From contig JAFYOF010000017.1 of NCBI GenBank assembly GCA_017560305.1, forward strand, positions 1 through 40,532: a stretch of 40,532 nucleotides of DNA, in the 5' to 3' direction. Of this stretch, positions 9,056 to 16,676 are shown piece after piece. This DNA is from Alistipes sp. (lineage in GTDB: Bacteria > Bacteroidota > Bacteroidia > Bacteroidales > Rikenellaceae). Position 1 is the first letter of the stretch; each line of letters begins with the position of its first letter. The notes under the pieces are model-generated. The model had not been told where the DNA came from. It made no database searches and was given only the letters and a program-made list of their open reading frames with translations. A program made the translations under genes and the position numbers.

Positions 9056-9654
9056 TATCGTTCGATGAGTTGAATTTGGAGAAGTGTGCCGATGGTCTGC
9101 TGCCCGTGGTGGTGCAGGATGCGGCGACGCTTAAGGTGCTGATGCTCGGCTATATGAATCGTGAGGCGTATGAGAAGACGCTCGCCGAGGGGCGCGTGAC
9201 CTTCTATTCGCGTACACGCAACACCCTCTGGACAAAGGGCGAGACGAGCGGACACTACCTCAATGTCGAGTCGATGTATCTCGATTGCGACAAGGATACG
9301 CTTCTGATTAAGGCCAACCCGATTGGCCCGACCTGCCACCGAGGCACGACAAGTTGCTTCGACACGCCCGAGAGCGAGGGCTTCATTCGTCATCTGCAGG
9401 CGGTTATCCAGCAGCGTCATCGTGAGATGCCTGAGGGCTCATACACAACCAAGCTCTTTATCAAGGGCGTGAAGAAGATTGCCCAGAAGGTGGGCGAGGA
9501 GGCTGTGGAGAGCGTTGTGGAGGCTGTGGATGGCAACCGCGACCGCTTCATCTACGAGGCATCGGATATGGTCTACCACCTGCTGGTGTTGCTCGAGCAG
9601 ATGGGTTGCTCGATTGAGGATTTGGAGCGCGAGTTGCAGTTGCGTCATAAATAG
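9052..9654 (+). CDS. hisI: Bifunctional phosphoribosyl-AMP cyclohydrolase / phosphoribosyl-ATP pyrophosphatase
   Basis: Fused HisI-HisE (200 residues) for steps 2 and 3. The cyclohydrolase half contains [29 protein letters not shown], the metal site LDCDKDTLL, and zinc cysteines in [12 protein letters not shown]. The pyrophosphatase half starts near residue 110 and contains [18 protein letters not shown] and a helical [17 protein letters not shown] chose the ATG at 9052, which gives the ATGA overlap seen at other junctions of this operon; an upstream in-frame ATG at 9043 is possible. It is the last his gene, and no strong terminator follows before the tRNA promoter. Confidence 0.95.
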   Translation: MISFDELNLEKCADGLLPVVVQDAATLKVLMLGYMNREAYEKTLAEGRVTFYSRTRNTLWTKGETSGHYLNVESMYLDCDKDTLLIKANPIGPTCHRGTTSCFDTPESEGFIRHLQAVIQQRHREMPEGSYTTKLFIKGVKKIAQKVGEEAVESVVEAVDGNRDRFIYEASDMVYHLLVLLEQMGCSIEDLERELQLRHK

Positions 9655-9727
9655 CGGGCGGTTTGCGAGACTCGAGATGCGGAAAGTGCGGTAAAAATTA
9701 AAAAATGTAAAAAATTGTAGTGATTAT

Positions 9728-9758
9728 TTTGCACTATTAAAATTTTTGCCTACCTTTG
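9728..9758 (+). promoter_or_regulatory. Promoter of tRNA-Ser, Bacteroidetes consensus
   Basis: TTTG (9728-9731), exactly 19 bases, then TACCTTTG (9751-9758) match the -33/-7 consensus fully. A start near 9765 gives a 20-base 5' leader before the mature tRNA. Confidence 0.85.
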
Positions 9759-9784
9759 CGTCACTCTTTAACGGAGATCGGTCA

Positions 9785-9872
9785 GGAAGGATGGGTGAGT
9801 GGCTGAAACCACCAGTTTGCTAAACTGACGTACTCGATTAGGGTACCGGGGGTTCGAATCCCCCTCCTTCCG
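9785..9872 (+). tRNA. tRNA-Ser (anticodon GCU)
   Basis: An 88-base class II tRNA. The acceptor stem is GGAAGGA (9785-9791) with TCCTTCC (9865-9871) and discriminator G9872. The anticodon stem CAGT/ACTG encloses loop TTGCTAA, giving anticodon GCT, which reads AGC/AGU. There is a long variable arm (GTACTCGATTAGGGTAC) as expected for tRNA-Ser, and a T-loop GGGGGTTCGAATCCCCC. CCA is not encoded. Confidence 0.97.
9857..9869 (+). repeat. tRNA 3'-end direct repeat, copy 1 (inside tRNA-Ser)
   Basis: AATCCCCCTCCTT, part of the T-arm and acceptor stem of tRNA-Ser. The same 13 bases recur at 10238-10250, and a related 12-mer shared with the tRNA T-arm lies at 10153-10164. Direct repeats of a tRNA 3' end downstream of the tRNA resemble attachment-site duplications. 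Confidence 0.5.
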
Positions 9873-9883
9873 CGAAGAGCAGA

Positions 9884-9912
9884 AAGATGTCGATTATCGG
9901 CATCTTTTTTTG
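9884..9912 (+). terminator. Intrinsic terminator after tRNA-Ser
   Basis: AAGATGTCGA (9884-9893) pairs with TCGGCATCTT (9897-9906), ten pairs with one U-G, loop TTA, and T-run 9905-9912. It ends the tRNA transcript. Confidence 0.85.
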
Positions 9913-9918
9913 TATGTA

Positions 9919-10038
9919 AGGAACAGCAGGGACTGAATTTTCAGTCCTTATTTTTTGTTTTGTTGCGGATGTAGAAAATTAATTTTCAAATCCGTATCAA
10001 AACAAAAAAACAGAGGCAAAGCCTCCTGCTGTTCCTTC
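9919..10038. repeat. Branched inverted-repeat element downstream of tRNA-Ser
   Basis: An outer 13-bp perfect stem AAGGAACAGCAGG (9919-9931) with CCTGCTGTTCCTT (10026-10038) encloses three further hairpins: GGACTGAA/TTCAGTCC (9931-9948); a long one with 12 perfect pairs (9952-9963 with 9999-10010) continued by CGGAT/ATCCG and GAAAAT/ATTTTC; and GAGGC-AAA-GCCTC (10014-10026). The layout is a four-way junction. No protein is encoded. It could be a structured RNA, a strong bidirectional terminator or a folded DNA substrate. Confidence 0.6.
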
Positions 10039-10072
10039 TGCGCTCTTAGTCGGGCGATTCAAATTTATAATG

Positions 10073-10228
10073 GGGGTTGAGCGAACAAAAAGATGTTTAT
10101 TGCTCGGTCTAAAGACCTGCGCTAAAGGTGTTCGCTCTCCGACGAAGTCGGTCGAATCCCCCTGTTCTTTGCAGGGGCCCCGCGGCGAGCGTAGGGGAAA
10201 GGCGTTAAGCGTAGCGGACTTGTCCGCG
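10073..10228. repeat. Second hairpin cluster with tRNA T-arm-like remnants
   Basis: GGGGG (10073-10077) can pair with CCCCC (10159-10163). This encloses GAGCGAACA (10080-10088) paired with TGTTCGCTC (10130-10138), the hairpin GGTCTAAAGACC (10107-10118) and the hairpin CCGACGAAGTCGG (10140-10152). Further right are CCCCTG/CAGGGG (10160-10165 with 10173-10178) and GCGGACTTGTCCGC (10215-10228). TCGAATCCCCCT (10153-10164) copies the tRNA-Ser T-arm. No ORF or known RNA family is recognised; together with 9919-10038 this fills the gap before the peroxidase gene. Confidence 0.5.
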
Positions 10229-10237
10229 GAGTAGCCA

Positions 10238-10250
10238 ATCCCCCTCCTTG
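10238..10250 (+). repeat. tRNA 3'-end direct repeat, distal copy
   Basis: AATCCCCCTCCTT is identical to 9857-9869 in tRNA-Ser, 381 bases downstream. It marks the right border of the hairpin-rich block and is a candidate remnant attachment site. Confidence 0.5.
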
Positions 10251-10347
10251 GTTATTTGCCTTTTAGTGCGCAACCTTTCCTGAAGATTTTTGTGATGTGT
10301 ACTACACTTTTTCTATCGCTGAAGCGTCTGAAATTAAAAATTATTCA

Positions 10348-10355
10348 TACCTTTA
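10348..10355 (+). promoter_or_regulatory. Possible -7 element for the cytochrome c peroxidase gene
   Basis: TACCTTTA differs from TAnnTTTG at the last base and lies 77 bases before the ATG at 10433. No clear -33 element is seen, so this is tentative. Confidence 0.3.
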
Positions 10356-10432
10356 TATGGGTGCTTGTGGGCGTTGCGCTTGTGGGCGAATAAATAATGA
10401 TAATATAATCATAACCCAACAAATTAACCGTT

Positions 10433-11857
10433 ATGAAGAAGTTTAAACGATTGTGTGTTGTGTCGCCATTTATCATCACGGCTTTGGTTGTAGTCTATGC
10501 AGTGATGAACGGTGTTCCTTCTGAGTCTTTGCTATTGGAGACTCGTGCGTTGCAGATTATCCAGGCGGGAGGATGTGAAAGTTGTCACACTGCCGAGCCC
10601 GTGTTGCCTTTTTACGCCAAGATGCCCGTTGCAGGTGATGTGGTGATGCAGGATGTGGAGCAGGGTTATCGTGCCTACGATATCGCACCACTAATGAAAT
10701 CTTTGAGTGAGGGTGAGATGCCATCACCTGTTGATGTGGCGAAGATTGAAAAGGTGGCTCTTGATAAGCGCATGCCTGCGGCAAAGTACTATCTGGTGCA
10801 TTGGGGTAGTCAAATGACCAATGCCAAGCGAGATATTATCCTCGACGCTGTCGCTGCATACCGCAATGCATACTATGCCGATGGTCTTGTGGGGGAACGA
10901 GCAGCGGAGCCAGTGCGTCCGATAGGCAAGATGGGTGGCTTGGATGAAAGCAAGGTGAAACTCGGTTATGACCTCTATCACGACCTGCGCTTGTCGATTG
11001 ATAATACCGTTTCCTGCGCTTCCTGTCACGATTTGAGTACGGGAGGTGTTGATAATCATCAATACTCTCACGGCGTGAATGACCAGTTGGGTGGCGTGAA
11101 TGCCCCCACGGTCTATAATGCGGTTTATAACTTTGTTCAGTTCTGGGATGGTCGTGCTCGTACTTTGGCAGAGCAGGCGGCAGGACCACCACTGAACCCT
11201 GTGGAGATGGGTTATAATTCATTTGACGAGATTATGGCAAAACTCTCTGAAGATAAGGCACTTGTGTCTCGTTTTGAGGCTATCTACAACGATGGCGTCA
11301 CCGAGGCGAATATTACTGATGCTATCGAGGAGTTTGAATATACGCTGACAACTCCAAATTCGCAGTTTGACAAGTGGTTGCGTGGTGATGATGCAGCAAT
11401 TACAGCCGAGGAACTTTACGGCTACGAGTTATTTAAGGAGAATAACTGCGCTATGTGTCATATGGGAGCGAATCTCGGAGGTGAGTCGTATGAACTTATG
11501 GGTCTGTATCGTCCCTATTTTAAGCAGAGGGGTGCTGAATTGACAGAGGAGGATAATGGCCGCTATAAGCAGACCAAGCTGGAGCGTGATCGCCATCGTT
11601 TCAAGGTTCCAGGTCTGCGAAATGTGGAACTTACCTGGCCTTACTATCACGATGGTACACGCCATACGCTGGACGAAGCGGTAGCCGATATGGCACGATA
11701 TCAGGCGGATGAGGATCTTGATGCTGACCAGGTGCAGGCTATAGTTGCTTTCCTGCGTACTCTTACGGGCGAATATGAGGGCGAGAAACTCACAACCAGC
11801 AACACCTATGGAGTCGTGATTGCTCCCGATGATGATGAACATCATCACGACCATTAA
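10433..11857 (+). CDS. Triheme cytochrome c peroxidase-family protein
   Basis: A 474-residue exported or membrane-anchored c-type cytochrome. After a basic start comes one hydrophobic segment (about 8-26) acting as signal anchor. Heme 1 is C48ESCH in an N-terminal heme-binding domain. Heme 2 C195ASCH and heme 3 C339AMCH form the di-heme CcpA/MauG peroxidase module (about 165-450), with GGVNAPTVYNAVYNFVQFWDGRA typical of bacterial cytochrome c peroxidases. The expected role is reduction of hydrogen peroxide in the periplasm with electrons from the quinol or cytochrome pool, as in triheme YhjA-type enzymes. The C-terminus is acidic then His-rich (DDDEHHHDH), a possible metal-binding tail. It is a single gene, with a hairpin after it at 11890-11923. 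The physiological electron donor is unknown. Confidence 0.9.
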   Translation: MKKFKRLCVVSPFIITALVVVYAVMNGVPSESLLLETRALQIIQAGGCESCHTAEPVLPFYAKMPVAGDVVMQDVEQGYRAYDIAPLMKSLSEGEMPSPVDVAKIEKVALDKRMPAAKYYLVHWGSQMTNAKRDIILDAVAAYRNAYYADGLVGERAAEPVRPIGKMGGLDESKVKLGYDLYHDLRLSIDNTVSCASCHDLSTGGVDNHQYSHGVNDQLGGVNAPTVYNAVYNFVQFWDGRARTLAEQAAGPPLNPVEMGYNSFDEIMAKLSEDKALVSRFEAIYNDGVTEANITDAIEEFEYTLTTPNSQFDKWLRGDDAAITAEELYGYELFKENNCAMCHMGANLGGESYELMGLYRPYFKQRGAELTEEDNGRYKQTKLERDRHRFKVPGLRNVELTWPYYHDGTRHTLDEAVADMARYQADEDLDADQVQAIVAFLRTLTGEYEGEKLTTSNTYGVVIAPDDDEHHHDH

Positions 11858-11889
11858 GCCCCCCCCAAAAAATCCAGAAGTGCGAATAA

Positions 11890-11923
11890 AAGAGGTTGCC
11901 GACCGAAAAGTTGGCAGCCTCTT
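11890..11923 (+). terminator. Hairpin terminator after the peroxidase gene
   Basis: AAGAGGTTGCC (11890-11900) pairs with GGCAGCCTCTT (11913-11923) through 11 pairs with one G-U, but no real T-run follows (CAAATTATC). It is a strong 3'-end hairpin, weakly canonical as a terminator. Confidence 0.55.
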
Positions 11924-12129
11924 CAAATTATCTGGAATTATTATCTATATGTACAAAAAAACGGAATTATCTACTTTAGTGTTGTACAGAAAAATAAATA
12001 TCGTCATTCCACATTTTCGCATCCACCCACCATTGCAGTAGTTTATAAGAGTCTATGCGGAAATGATTGGAATCTTCCTTTGTTAATGTTTCGGTCGTAA
12101 GAACGATTGTTTAGGAAACTTTAAGGTAG

Positions 12130-12168
12130 ATCCCCATCGTCGGACTTTGTCCTCCGGGGGATGACGAT
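12130..12168. repeat. Short palindromic element between convergent genes
   Basis: ATCGTC (12136-12141) pairs with GACGAT (12163-12168) and encloses GGAC-TTT-GTCC (12142-12152). ATCCCC (12130-12135) can alternatively pair with the GGGGGAT at 12156-12162. The core CGGACTTTGTCC resembles GCGGACTTGTCCGC at 10215-10228, suggesting a dispersed small palindrome. The rest of the 11924-12204 gap shows no gene. Confidence 0.4.
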
Positions 12169-12197
12169 TTGATAACAACACTAAAGTATATAATTCC

Positions 12198-12231
12198 AAA
12201 AAAAAATAGTCCGCACATTGTGCGGACTATT
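12198..12231 (-). terminator. Terminator of pckA
   Basis: AATAGTCCGCAC (12205-12216) and GTGCGGACTATT (12220-12231) form 12 perfect pairs with loop ATT. The A-run at 12198-12206 gives a nine-base U-tract on the minus strand directly after the hairpin. It lies 21 bases past the pckA stop. Confidence 0.9.
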
Positions 12232-12252
12232 TCGTTATATTGCAATCTGGGA

Positions 12253-13860
12253 TTACAACTGTGGACCAGCAGCAACCAATGCCTTGCCCTCCTCGTTGCC
12301 AGTGAACTTAGAGAAGTTCTTGATGAAACGAGCAGCCAAATCCTCTGCCTTGGTGTTCCACTCAGCAGCATCGGCGTAAGTGTCGCGTGGATCCAAGATA
12401 GCTGGATCTACACCTGGGAGAGATGTTGGAACCTTGAAATCGAAGATTGGAATCTGCTTTGTCTCTGCAGTGTCGATTGAGCCATCCAAGATAGCGTCGA
12501 TGATACCGCGTGTATCCTTGATAGAGATACGCTTGCCAGTACCGTTCCAACCTGTGTTCACGAGGTAAGCAGTTGCGCCTGAAGCCTGCATCTTCTTAAC
12601 CAACTCCTCACCGTACTTTGTTGGGTGCAATGAAAGGAACGCTGCACCGAAGCAAGCTGAGAATGTTGGAGTAGGCTCAGTGATACCGCGCTCTGTACCA
12701 GCCAACTTTGCAGTGAAACCAGAGAGGAAGTAGTACTTAGTCTGCTCTGGAGTCAAGATAGATACTGGAGGCAATACGCCGAATGCGTCAGCTGAAAGGA
12801 AGATAACCTTCTTTGCAGCAGGAGCCTTAGATACACCCTTAACGATGTTGTCGATGTGGTAGATAGGGTAAGAAACACGAGTGTTCTCAGTAACTGACTT
12901 ATCGTCGAAGTTGATCTTGCCAGTAGCCTCGTCAACAGTTACATTCTCCAAAAGTGCGTTGCGACGGATTGCGTTCCAGATATCTGGCTCGTTCTCCTTT
13001 GAAAGGTTGATAACCTTTGCGTAGCAACCGCCCTCGAAGTTGAAAACGCCCTCGTCGTCCCAACCGTGCTCGTCGTCACCGATGAGCTGACGCTTTGGAT
13101 CTGTTGAGAGGGTAGTCTTACCTGTACCTGACAAACCGAAGAAGATAGCTGTCTCGCCCTTCTCGTTAGTGTTTGCTGAGCAGTGCATTGAAGCCATACC
13201 CTGCAATGGAAGGAGGTAGTTCATATAAGAGAACATACCCTTCTTCATCTCACCACCATACCAAGTGTTGAGGATGATCTGCATCTTCTCTGTGAGGTTG
13301 AATACAACTGCAGTCTCAGAGTTCAAACCGAGCTCCTTGTAGTTCTCAACCTTAGCCTTAGATGCGTTCATTACTACGAAATCTGGCTCACCGTAAACCT
13401 CCAACTCAGCGTCAGTAGGACGGATGAACATATTCTTAACGAAGTGTGCCTGCCAAGCTACCTCCATGATGAAACGGATCTTGAGGCGGCTGTTCTCGTT
13501 AGCACCACAGAAAGTATCAACAACATAAAGCTTCTTGTTTGAGAGCTCCTCAGAAGCGAGCTTCTTCAACTCAGCCCAAGCAGCCTCAGTTACAGGCTTG
13601 TTGTCGTTCTTGTACTCCTCTGAAGTCCACCAGATAGTGTCCTTTGAAGTCTCGTCCATTACGAAGAACTTGTCCTTAGGTGAACGACCAGTGTAAACAC
13701 CTGTCATTACATTTACAGCGCCCATCTCAGTCTCAACGCCCTTGTCGAAACCTGTCAAACCAGCCTTTGTCTCCTCGCGGTAGAGCTCGTCGTAAGAAGG
13801 GTTGTAAACAACCTCAGTGGTACCAGTGATACCATACTTTGTTAAATCGATCTTTGCCAT
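12253..13860 (-). CDS. pckA: Phosphoenolpyruvate carboxykinase (ATP)
   Basis: A 535-residue ATP-type PEPCK interconverting oxaloacetate and PEP with ATP/ADP. In fermentative Bacteroidales it usually runs toward oxaloacetate, fixing CO2 on the succinate/propionate route (known physiology, not shown here). Visible are the P-loop [14 protein letters not shown], the kinase-2/metal region [30 protein letters not shown], and the substrate-binding [11 protein letters not shown] near residue 57. Codon use is strongly biased, as expected for a highly expressed gene. It has its own promoter, a structured 5' leader of about 100 bases and a strong terminator. Confidence 0.97.
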   Translation of the reverse strand: MAKIDLTKYGITGTTEVVYNPSYDELYREETKAGLTGFDKGVETEMGAVNVMTGVYTGRSPKDKFFVMDETSKDTIWWTSEEYKNDNKPVTEAAWAELKKLASEELSNKKLYVVDTFCGANENSRLKIRFIMEVAWQAHFVKNMFIRPTDAELEVYGEPDFVVMNASKAKVENYKELGLNSETAVVFNLTEKMQIILNTWYGGEMKKGMFSYMNYLLPLQGMASMHCSANTNEKGETAIFFGLSGTGKTTLSTDPKRQLIGDDEHGWDDEGVFNFEGGCYAKVINLSKENEPDIWNAIRRNALLENVTVDEATGKINFDDKSVTENTRVSYPIYHIDNIVKGVSKAPAAKKVIFLSADAFGVLPPVSILTPEQTKYYFLSGFTAKLAGTERGITEPTPTFSACFGAAFLSLHPTKYGEELVKKMQASGATAYLVNTGWNGTGKRISIKDTRGIIDAILDGSIDTAETKQIPIFDFKVPTSLPGVDPAILDPRDTYADAAEWNTKAEDLAARFIKNFSKFTGNEEGKALVAAGPQL

Positions 13861-13910
13861 AGTTTTTTGTAAAAAATATTGTGTTAAACTTCTTGTTCTT
13901 GTCGCACAAC

Positions 13911-13964
13911 GGGCTCTTGCCGAGCCCCGATAAAACCGGGCTTTCGTTTGCGCCCTATTTTATC
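13911..13964 (-). promoter_or_regulatory. Two-hairpin 5' leader of pckA
   Basis: On the minus strand the transcript would begin with GATAAAA/TTTTATC plus GGGC/GCCC stacked across a 2x2 internal loop (13929-13941 with 13952-13964), followed by GGGCTC-GGCAA-GAGCCC (13911-13927). About 50 A/T-rich bases then lead to the ATG. The hairpins could stabilise the mRNA or act as a regulatory leader; no known riboswitch is recognised. Confidence 0.5.
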
Positions 13965-13968
13965 GCTA

Positions 13969-13999
13969 CAAATATAGACAAAGTATTTAAATTGTGAAA
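13969..13999 (-). promoter_or_regulatory. Promoter of pckA
   Basis: Minus-strand TATATTTG (13976-13969) preceded at 19 bases by TTTC (13999-13996), one mismatch from the -33 TTTG. Predicted start near 13963, at the base of the first leader hairpin, giving a 5' leader of roughly 100 bases. Confidence 0.65.
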
Positions 14000-14132
14000 T
14001 AAATAACATTCATTTTTAACAAAAAGATAACATTAAATATCCCAAGCGGAGGTAAATGTGGCGAAATTGAACTTTGGTGGGGTTGGAAGCGGTGGCGCAG
14101 AGGGGTTTCGGGGAGTTAAAGTGCAGGAAAAT

Positions 14133-14163
14133 TTTGTATTTTAAAATTAGAATTCTAAATTTG
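14133..14163 (+). promoter_or_regulatory. Promoter of hemW, Bacteroidetes consensus
   Basis: TTTG (14133-14136), 19 bases, TAAATTTG (14156-14163). The -7 element ends only 8 bases before the hemW ATG (14172), so the predicted transcript is leaderless or nearly so. Confidence 0.75.
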
Positions 14164-14171
14164 TGTTACCT

Positions 14172-15284
14172 ATGGCTGGAGTATATTTTCATATCCCGTT
14201 TTGTAAGCGCATTTGCGCCTATTGCGACTTCTTCAGGGTGGCACGCCTTGACCTGCTCGCGCCGACCCTTGAGGCTATGCACCGCGAGTTGGATGAGAGG
14301 CGTAACTTTCTTAGCGACAAACAAATCAAGACCATATATTTCGGTGGCGGAACACCTTCGCTGGTTGCGCCCAAGGAGTTGCAACGCCTGATTGACCACA
14401 CGGCTGAACTCTTTGATTGCTCGCAGGTGGAGGAGATTACCGTTGAGGGCAATCCCGATGATATCACAGCGGAGTGGGTGGCGGCGCTGCGGAGAACGCA
14501 GATAAATCGTGTGAGTCTTGGTGTGCAGTCGTTTGATGAGCGTGAGTTGAAGGCGATGAACCGCCGACACTCGGCGCAGGAGGCTGCCGATGCGGTGAAG
14601 CGCTTGCAGGATGCGGGGCTTACGAATCTTACCATCGACCTTATCTTTGGCGTGGATGGCTACGGCGAGGATGTGCTGGCGAGAAGCATTGATAGCGCTT
14701 TGTCGCTCGGTGTGCAGCATATATCGGCATATCACCTTGCCATTGAGCCCAATACCGCTTTTGGTCGCAGATTGGCGCGAGGCGAGATGCGTGAGATTGA
14801 TGAAGGACAGAGCGAGCGGGAGTTTGCCTTGATGCACGAGCGGTTGACCGGGGCGGGTTATGAGCATTATGAGGTGTCGAACTATGCGCTCAAGGGTTAT
14901 CGTGCGAAGCATAACTCATCCTACTGGCAGGGTGCGGAGTATCTCGGCATCGGTGCGGGTGCGCACTCGTTCAACGGGAGGGAGAGGAGTTATGTTGAGC
15001 AGGATGTTGAGGAGTATATAAAGAGCAGGGAGCACACCGTGGAGGTGCTGACCGCAAGGGATAGATATAATGAGTATGTGATGACCTCGTTGCGCAGAGC
15101 CGAAGGTATAGATTGCCGCTATGTTGAGCAACAGTTTGGTGGCGCGGCGCTTCGTCGTGTGGAGAGTGGGGCAGCGCAGTGGTTGGCAAGCGGTGATGTT
15201 GTGCGTGATGGCGACTCGTTGCGCATACCAGCCGAGCGGTTTATGATATCGGATGCGGTGATTGAGACAATGTTTGATGTGTAG
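14172..15284 (+). CDS. hemW: Radical SAM heme chaperone HemW (coproporphyrinogen III oxidase-like)
   Basis: A 370-residue radical SAM protein. The cluster motif is C11-x3-C15-x2-C18 followed by DF (HIPFCKRICAYCDFF), with GGGTPS and the downstream HemN C-domain (GIGAGAHSF). The short N-terminus and this length fit HemW, a heme-binding chaperone for heme insertion into respiratory enzymes, rather than the oxidase HemN. ATG 14172 is required because the conserved domain begins two residues later; an upstream in-frame GTG (14163) overlaps the promoter. Downstream, the GH43 gene follows after 27 bases and may be co-transcribed. The HemW/HemN distinction is an inference. Confidence 0.88.
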   Translation: MAGVYFHIPFCKRICAYCDFFRVARLDLLAPTLEAMHRELDERRNFLSDKQIKTIYFGGGTPSLVAPKELQRLIDHTAELFDCSQVEEITVEGNPDDITAEWVAALRRTQINRVSLGVQSFDERELKAMNRRHSAQEAADAVKRLQDAGLTNLTIDLIFGVDGYGEDVLARSIDSALSLGVQHISAYHLAIEPNTAFGRRLARGEMREIDEGQSEREFALMHERLTGAGYEHYEVSNYALKGYRAKHNSSYWQGAEYLGIGAGAHSFNGRERSYVEQDVEEYIKSREHTVEVLTARDRYNEYVMTSLRRAEGIDCRYVEQQFGGAALRRVESGAAQWLASGDVVRDGDSLRIPAERFMISDAVIETMFDV

Positions 15285-15311
15285 AGAGATATTAACCTAA
15301 AAACAGATAAG

Positions 15312-16364
15312 ATGAAGAAGATTTTTTACCTGATGAGTGTCGCTGTGGCGGCGCTGATGTGCTCTTGTGGCGGCGAGGTTGCTACATTTACCAACCCTTT
15401 GTTGCCTGATGGTCCAGACCCTTGGGCAATCTACCACGATGGATACTATTACTATATGCACACTACGCAGAGCAATCTGCAGGTGTGGAAGACCAAGGAT
15501 ATCACCGACCTTGCCAATGCCGAGCATAAGGTGGTGTGGGAGCCTACTGACCCATCAAACTCAAAGGACTTGTGGGCGCCCGAGATTCATAACTTCGATG
15601 GCAAGTGGTATATCTACTACGCTGCCGATGATGGCAACACCGACAACCACCAGCTCTATGTGCTTGAGAATGAGAGTGAGTGTCCTTTGCAGGGTGAGTT
15701 TGTGATGAAGGGCAGAATCAGCACCGACCCCGATAACAACTGGGCGATTGATGGCTCTCTGTTCAAGCATAACGGCGAACTCTATATGGTTTGGTCAGGC
15801 TGGCAGACTCGCCGTGTTGATACCGAGACGCAGTGCATCTACATCGCCCGTATGGCCAATCCCTGGACTCTCGGCTCGGAGCGTGTGAAAATATCTATGC
15901 CGGAGTTGGAGTGGGAGCGCAAATACAAGAATCCCGATGGCTCGGAACCTCCGTATATCATCTATGTGAACGAAGGTCCTCAGCCTTTGAAGAGCCCCGA
16001 TGGAAACCTGATTCACATCATCTATTCTGCCGCTGGTTGCTGGACTCCTTACTACGCTTTGGGATGCCTCACAGCAAAGGCTGATGCCGACCTGCTTGAC
16101 CCTGCATCGTGGGCGAAGGCGCAGGAGCCTCTCTTTATGCAGGCGCCCGAGAATGGAATGTACAGCACGGGTCACAATAGCTTCTTTGTGTCACCAGATG
16201 GTAAGGAGAATTATATCCTCTATCACGCACGCCATACCGAGAACCCCGGCGAGGCGCGAAAGCCTCACGCTCAGCGCTTTGAGTGGAGCGAGGATGGTTA
16301 TCCTGTGTTCGGAAAACCGCTGCCACACTCTGTTCCTATGCCAAAACCTTCGGGAACTGAGTAA
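15312..16364 (+). CDS. Glycoside hydrolase family 43 lipoprotein
   Basis: A 350-residue GH43-type five-bladed beta-propeller, probably an arabinan/xylan-side-chain arabinofuranosidase or xylosidase. The N-terminal signal ends in a lipoprotein box with Cys17 or, more likely, Cys19 followed by GG, so it should be anchored in a membrane outside the cytoplasm. Catalytic triad candidates are Asp36 in PDGPDPWAI (base), Asp147 in NNWAIDGSL (pKa modulator) and Glu221 in YVNEGPQ (acid). It follows hemW by 27 bases and is closed by a strong terminator. No SusC/D genes are nearby, so it is an orphan rather than part of a polysaccharide utilisation locus. Substrate is not predictable from sequence alone. 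Confidence 0.88.
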   Translation: MKKIFYLMSVAVAALMCSCGGEVATFTNPLLPDGPDPWAIYHDGYYYYMHTTQSNLQVWKTKDITDLANAEHKVVWEPTDPSNSKDLWAPEIHNFDGKWYIYYAADDGNTDNHQLYVLENESECPLQGEFVMKGRISTDPDNNWAIDGSLFKHNGELYMVWSGWQTRRVDTETQCIYIARMANPWTLGSERVKISMPELEWERKYKNPDGSEPPYIIYVNEGPQPLKSPDGNLIHIIYSAAGCWTPYYALGCLTAKADADLLDPASWAKAQEPLFMQAPENGMYSTGHNSFFVSPDGKENYILYHARHTENPGEARKPHAQRFEWSEDGYPVFGKPLPHSVPMPKPSGTE

Positions 16365-16400
16365 TAATGGTTGCAAAGTGTAAATTTTAGTGCTAAAATT

Positions 16401-16432
16401 ACTCCGATTTGTAATGCAAGTCGGAGTTTTTT
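16401..16432 (+). terminator. Terminator after the GH43 gene
   Basis: ACTCCGATTTG (16401-16411) pairs with CAAGTCGGAGT (16417-16427), 11 pairs with one wobble, followed by T-run 16427-16432. Confidence 0.9.
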
Positions 16433-16452
16433 GTCTCAAAATCAAAGAAAAA

Positions 16453-16477
16453 GCGCTCCCGTGATAGTGTGGAGCGC
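16453..16477. terminator. Second hairpin downstream of GH43
   Basis: GCGCTCC (16453-16459) pairs with GGAGCGC (16471-16477), then ATTTTG. It is a backup terminator or an insulator before the glycogen promoter. The remaining 16478-16568 is AT-rich with no gene. Confidence 0.4.
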
Positions 16478-16568
16478 ATTTTGATTGTAAGCAGGTCAAA
16501 AAGTGAATTAATAAAATTTGTTAATTTTTTATTAAATTATTTTATTAAGTGATTTTAGGTGCTTATAA

Positions 16569-16602
16569 TTTGCTGAAATATAAATATAAAGTATTATCTT
16601 TG
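16569..16602 (+). promoter_or_regulatory. Promoter of the glycogen cluster
   Basis: TTTG (16569-16572) and TATCTTTG (16595-16602) separated by 22 bases, slightly longer than the usual 19-21. A start near 16608 gives an AT-rich leader of about 69 bases. Confidence 0.6.
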
Positions 16603-16676
16603 CGGCGCATTATTATTGGTGTACTCTAAGTATACCTTATATATAATAGAGTAATTAAAATTAATTATACTGTTTT

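Noticed and set aside
9919..10228. CRISPR array or integron attC array
   Set aside because: There are no regularly spaced identical repeats with unique spacers and no cas or integrase gene; the inverted repeats differ from one another.
11859..11875. Frameshift-prone C-run after the peroxidase stop
   Set aside because: The run of C bases lies downstream of the stop codon, so length variation there would not alter the protein.
10433..16364. Polysaccharide utilisation locus around the GH43 gene
   Set aside because: No SusC/SusD pair, regulator or further hydrolases nearby; the GH43 lipoprotein stands alone after hemW.
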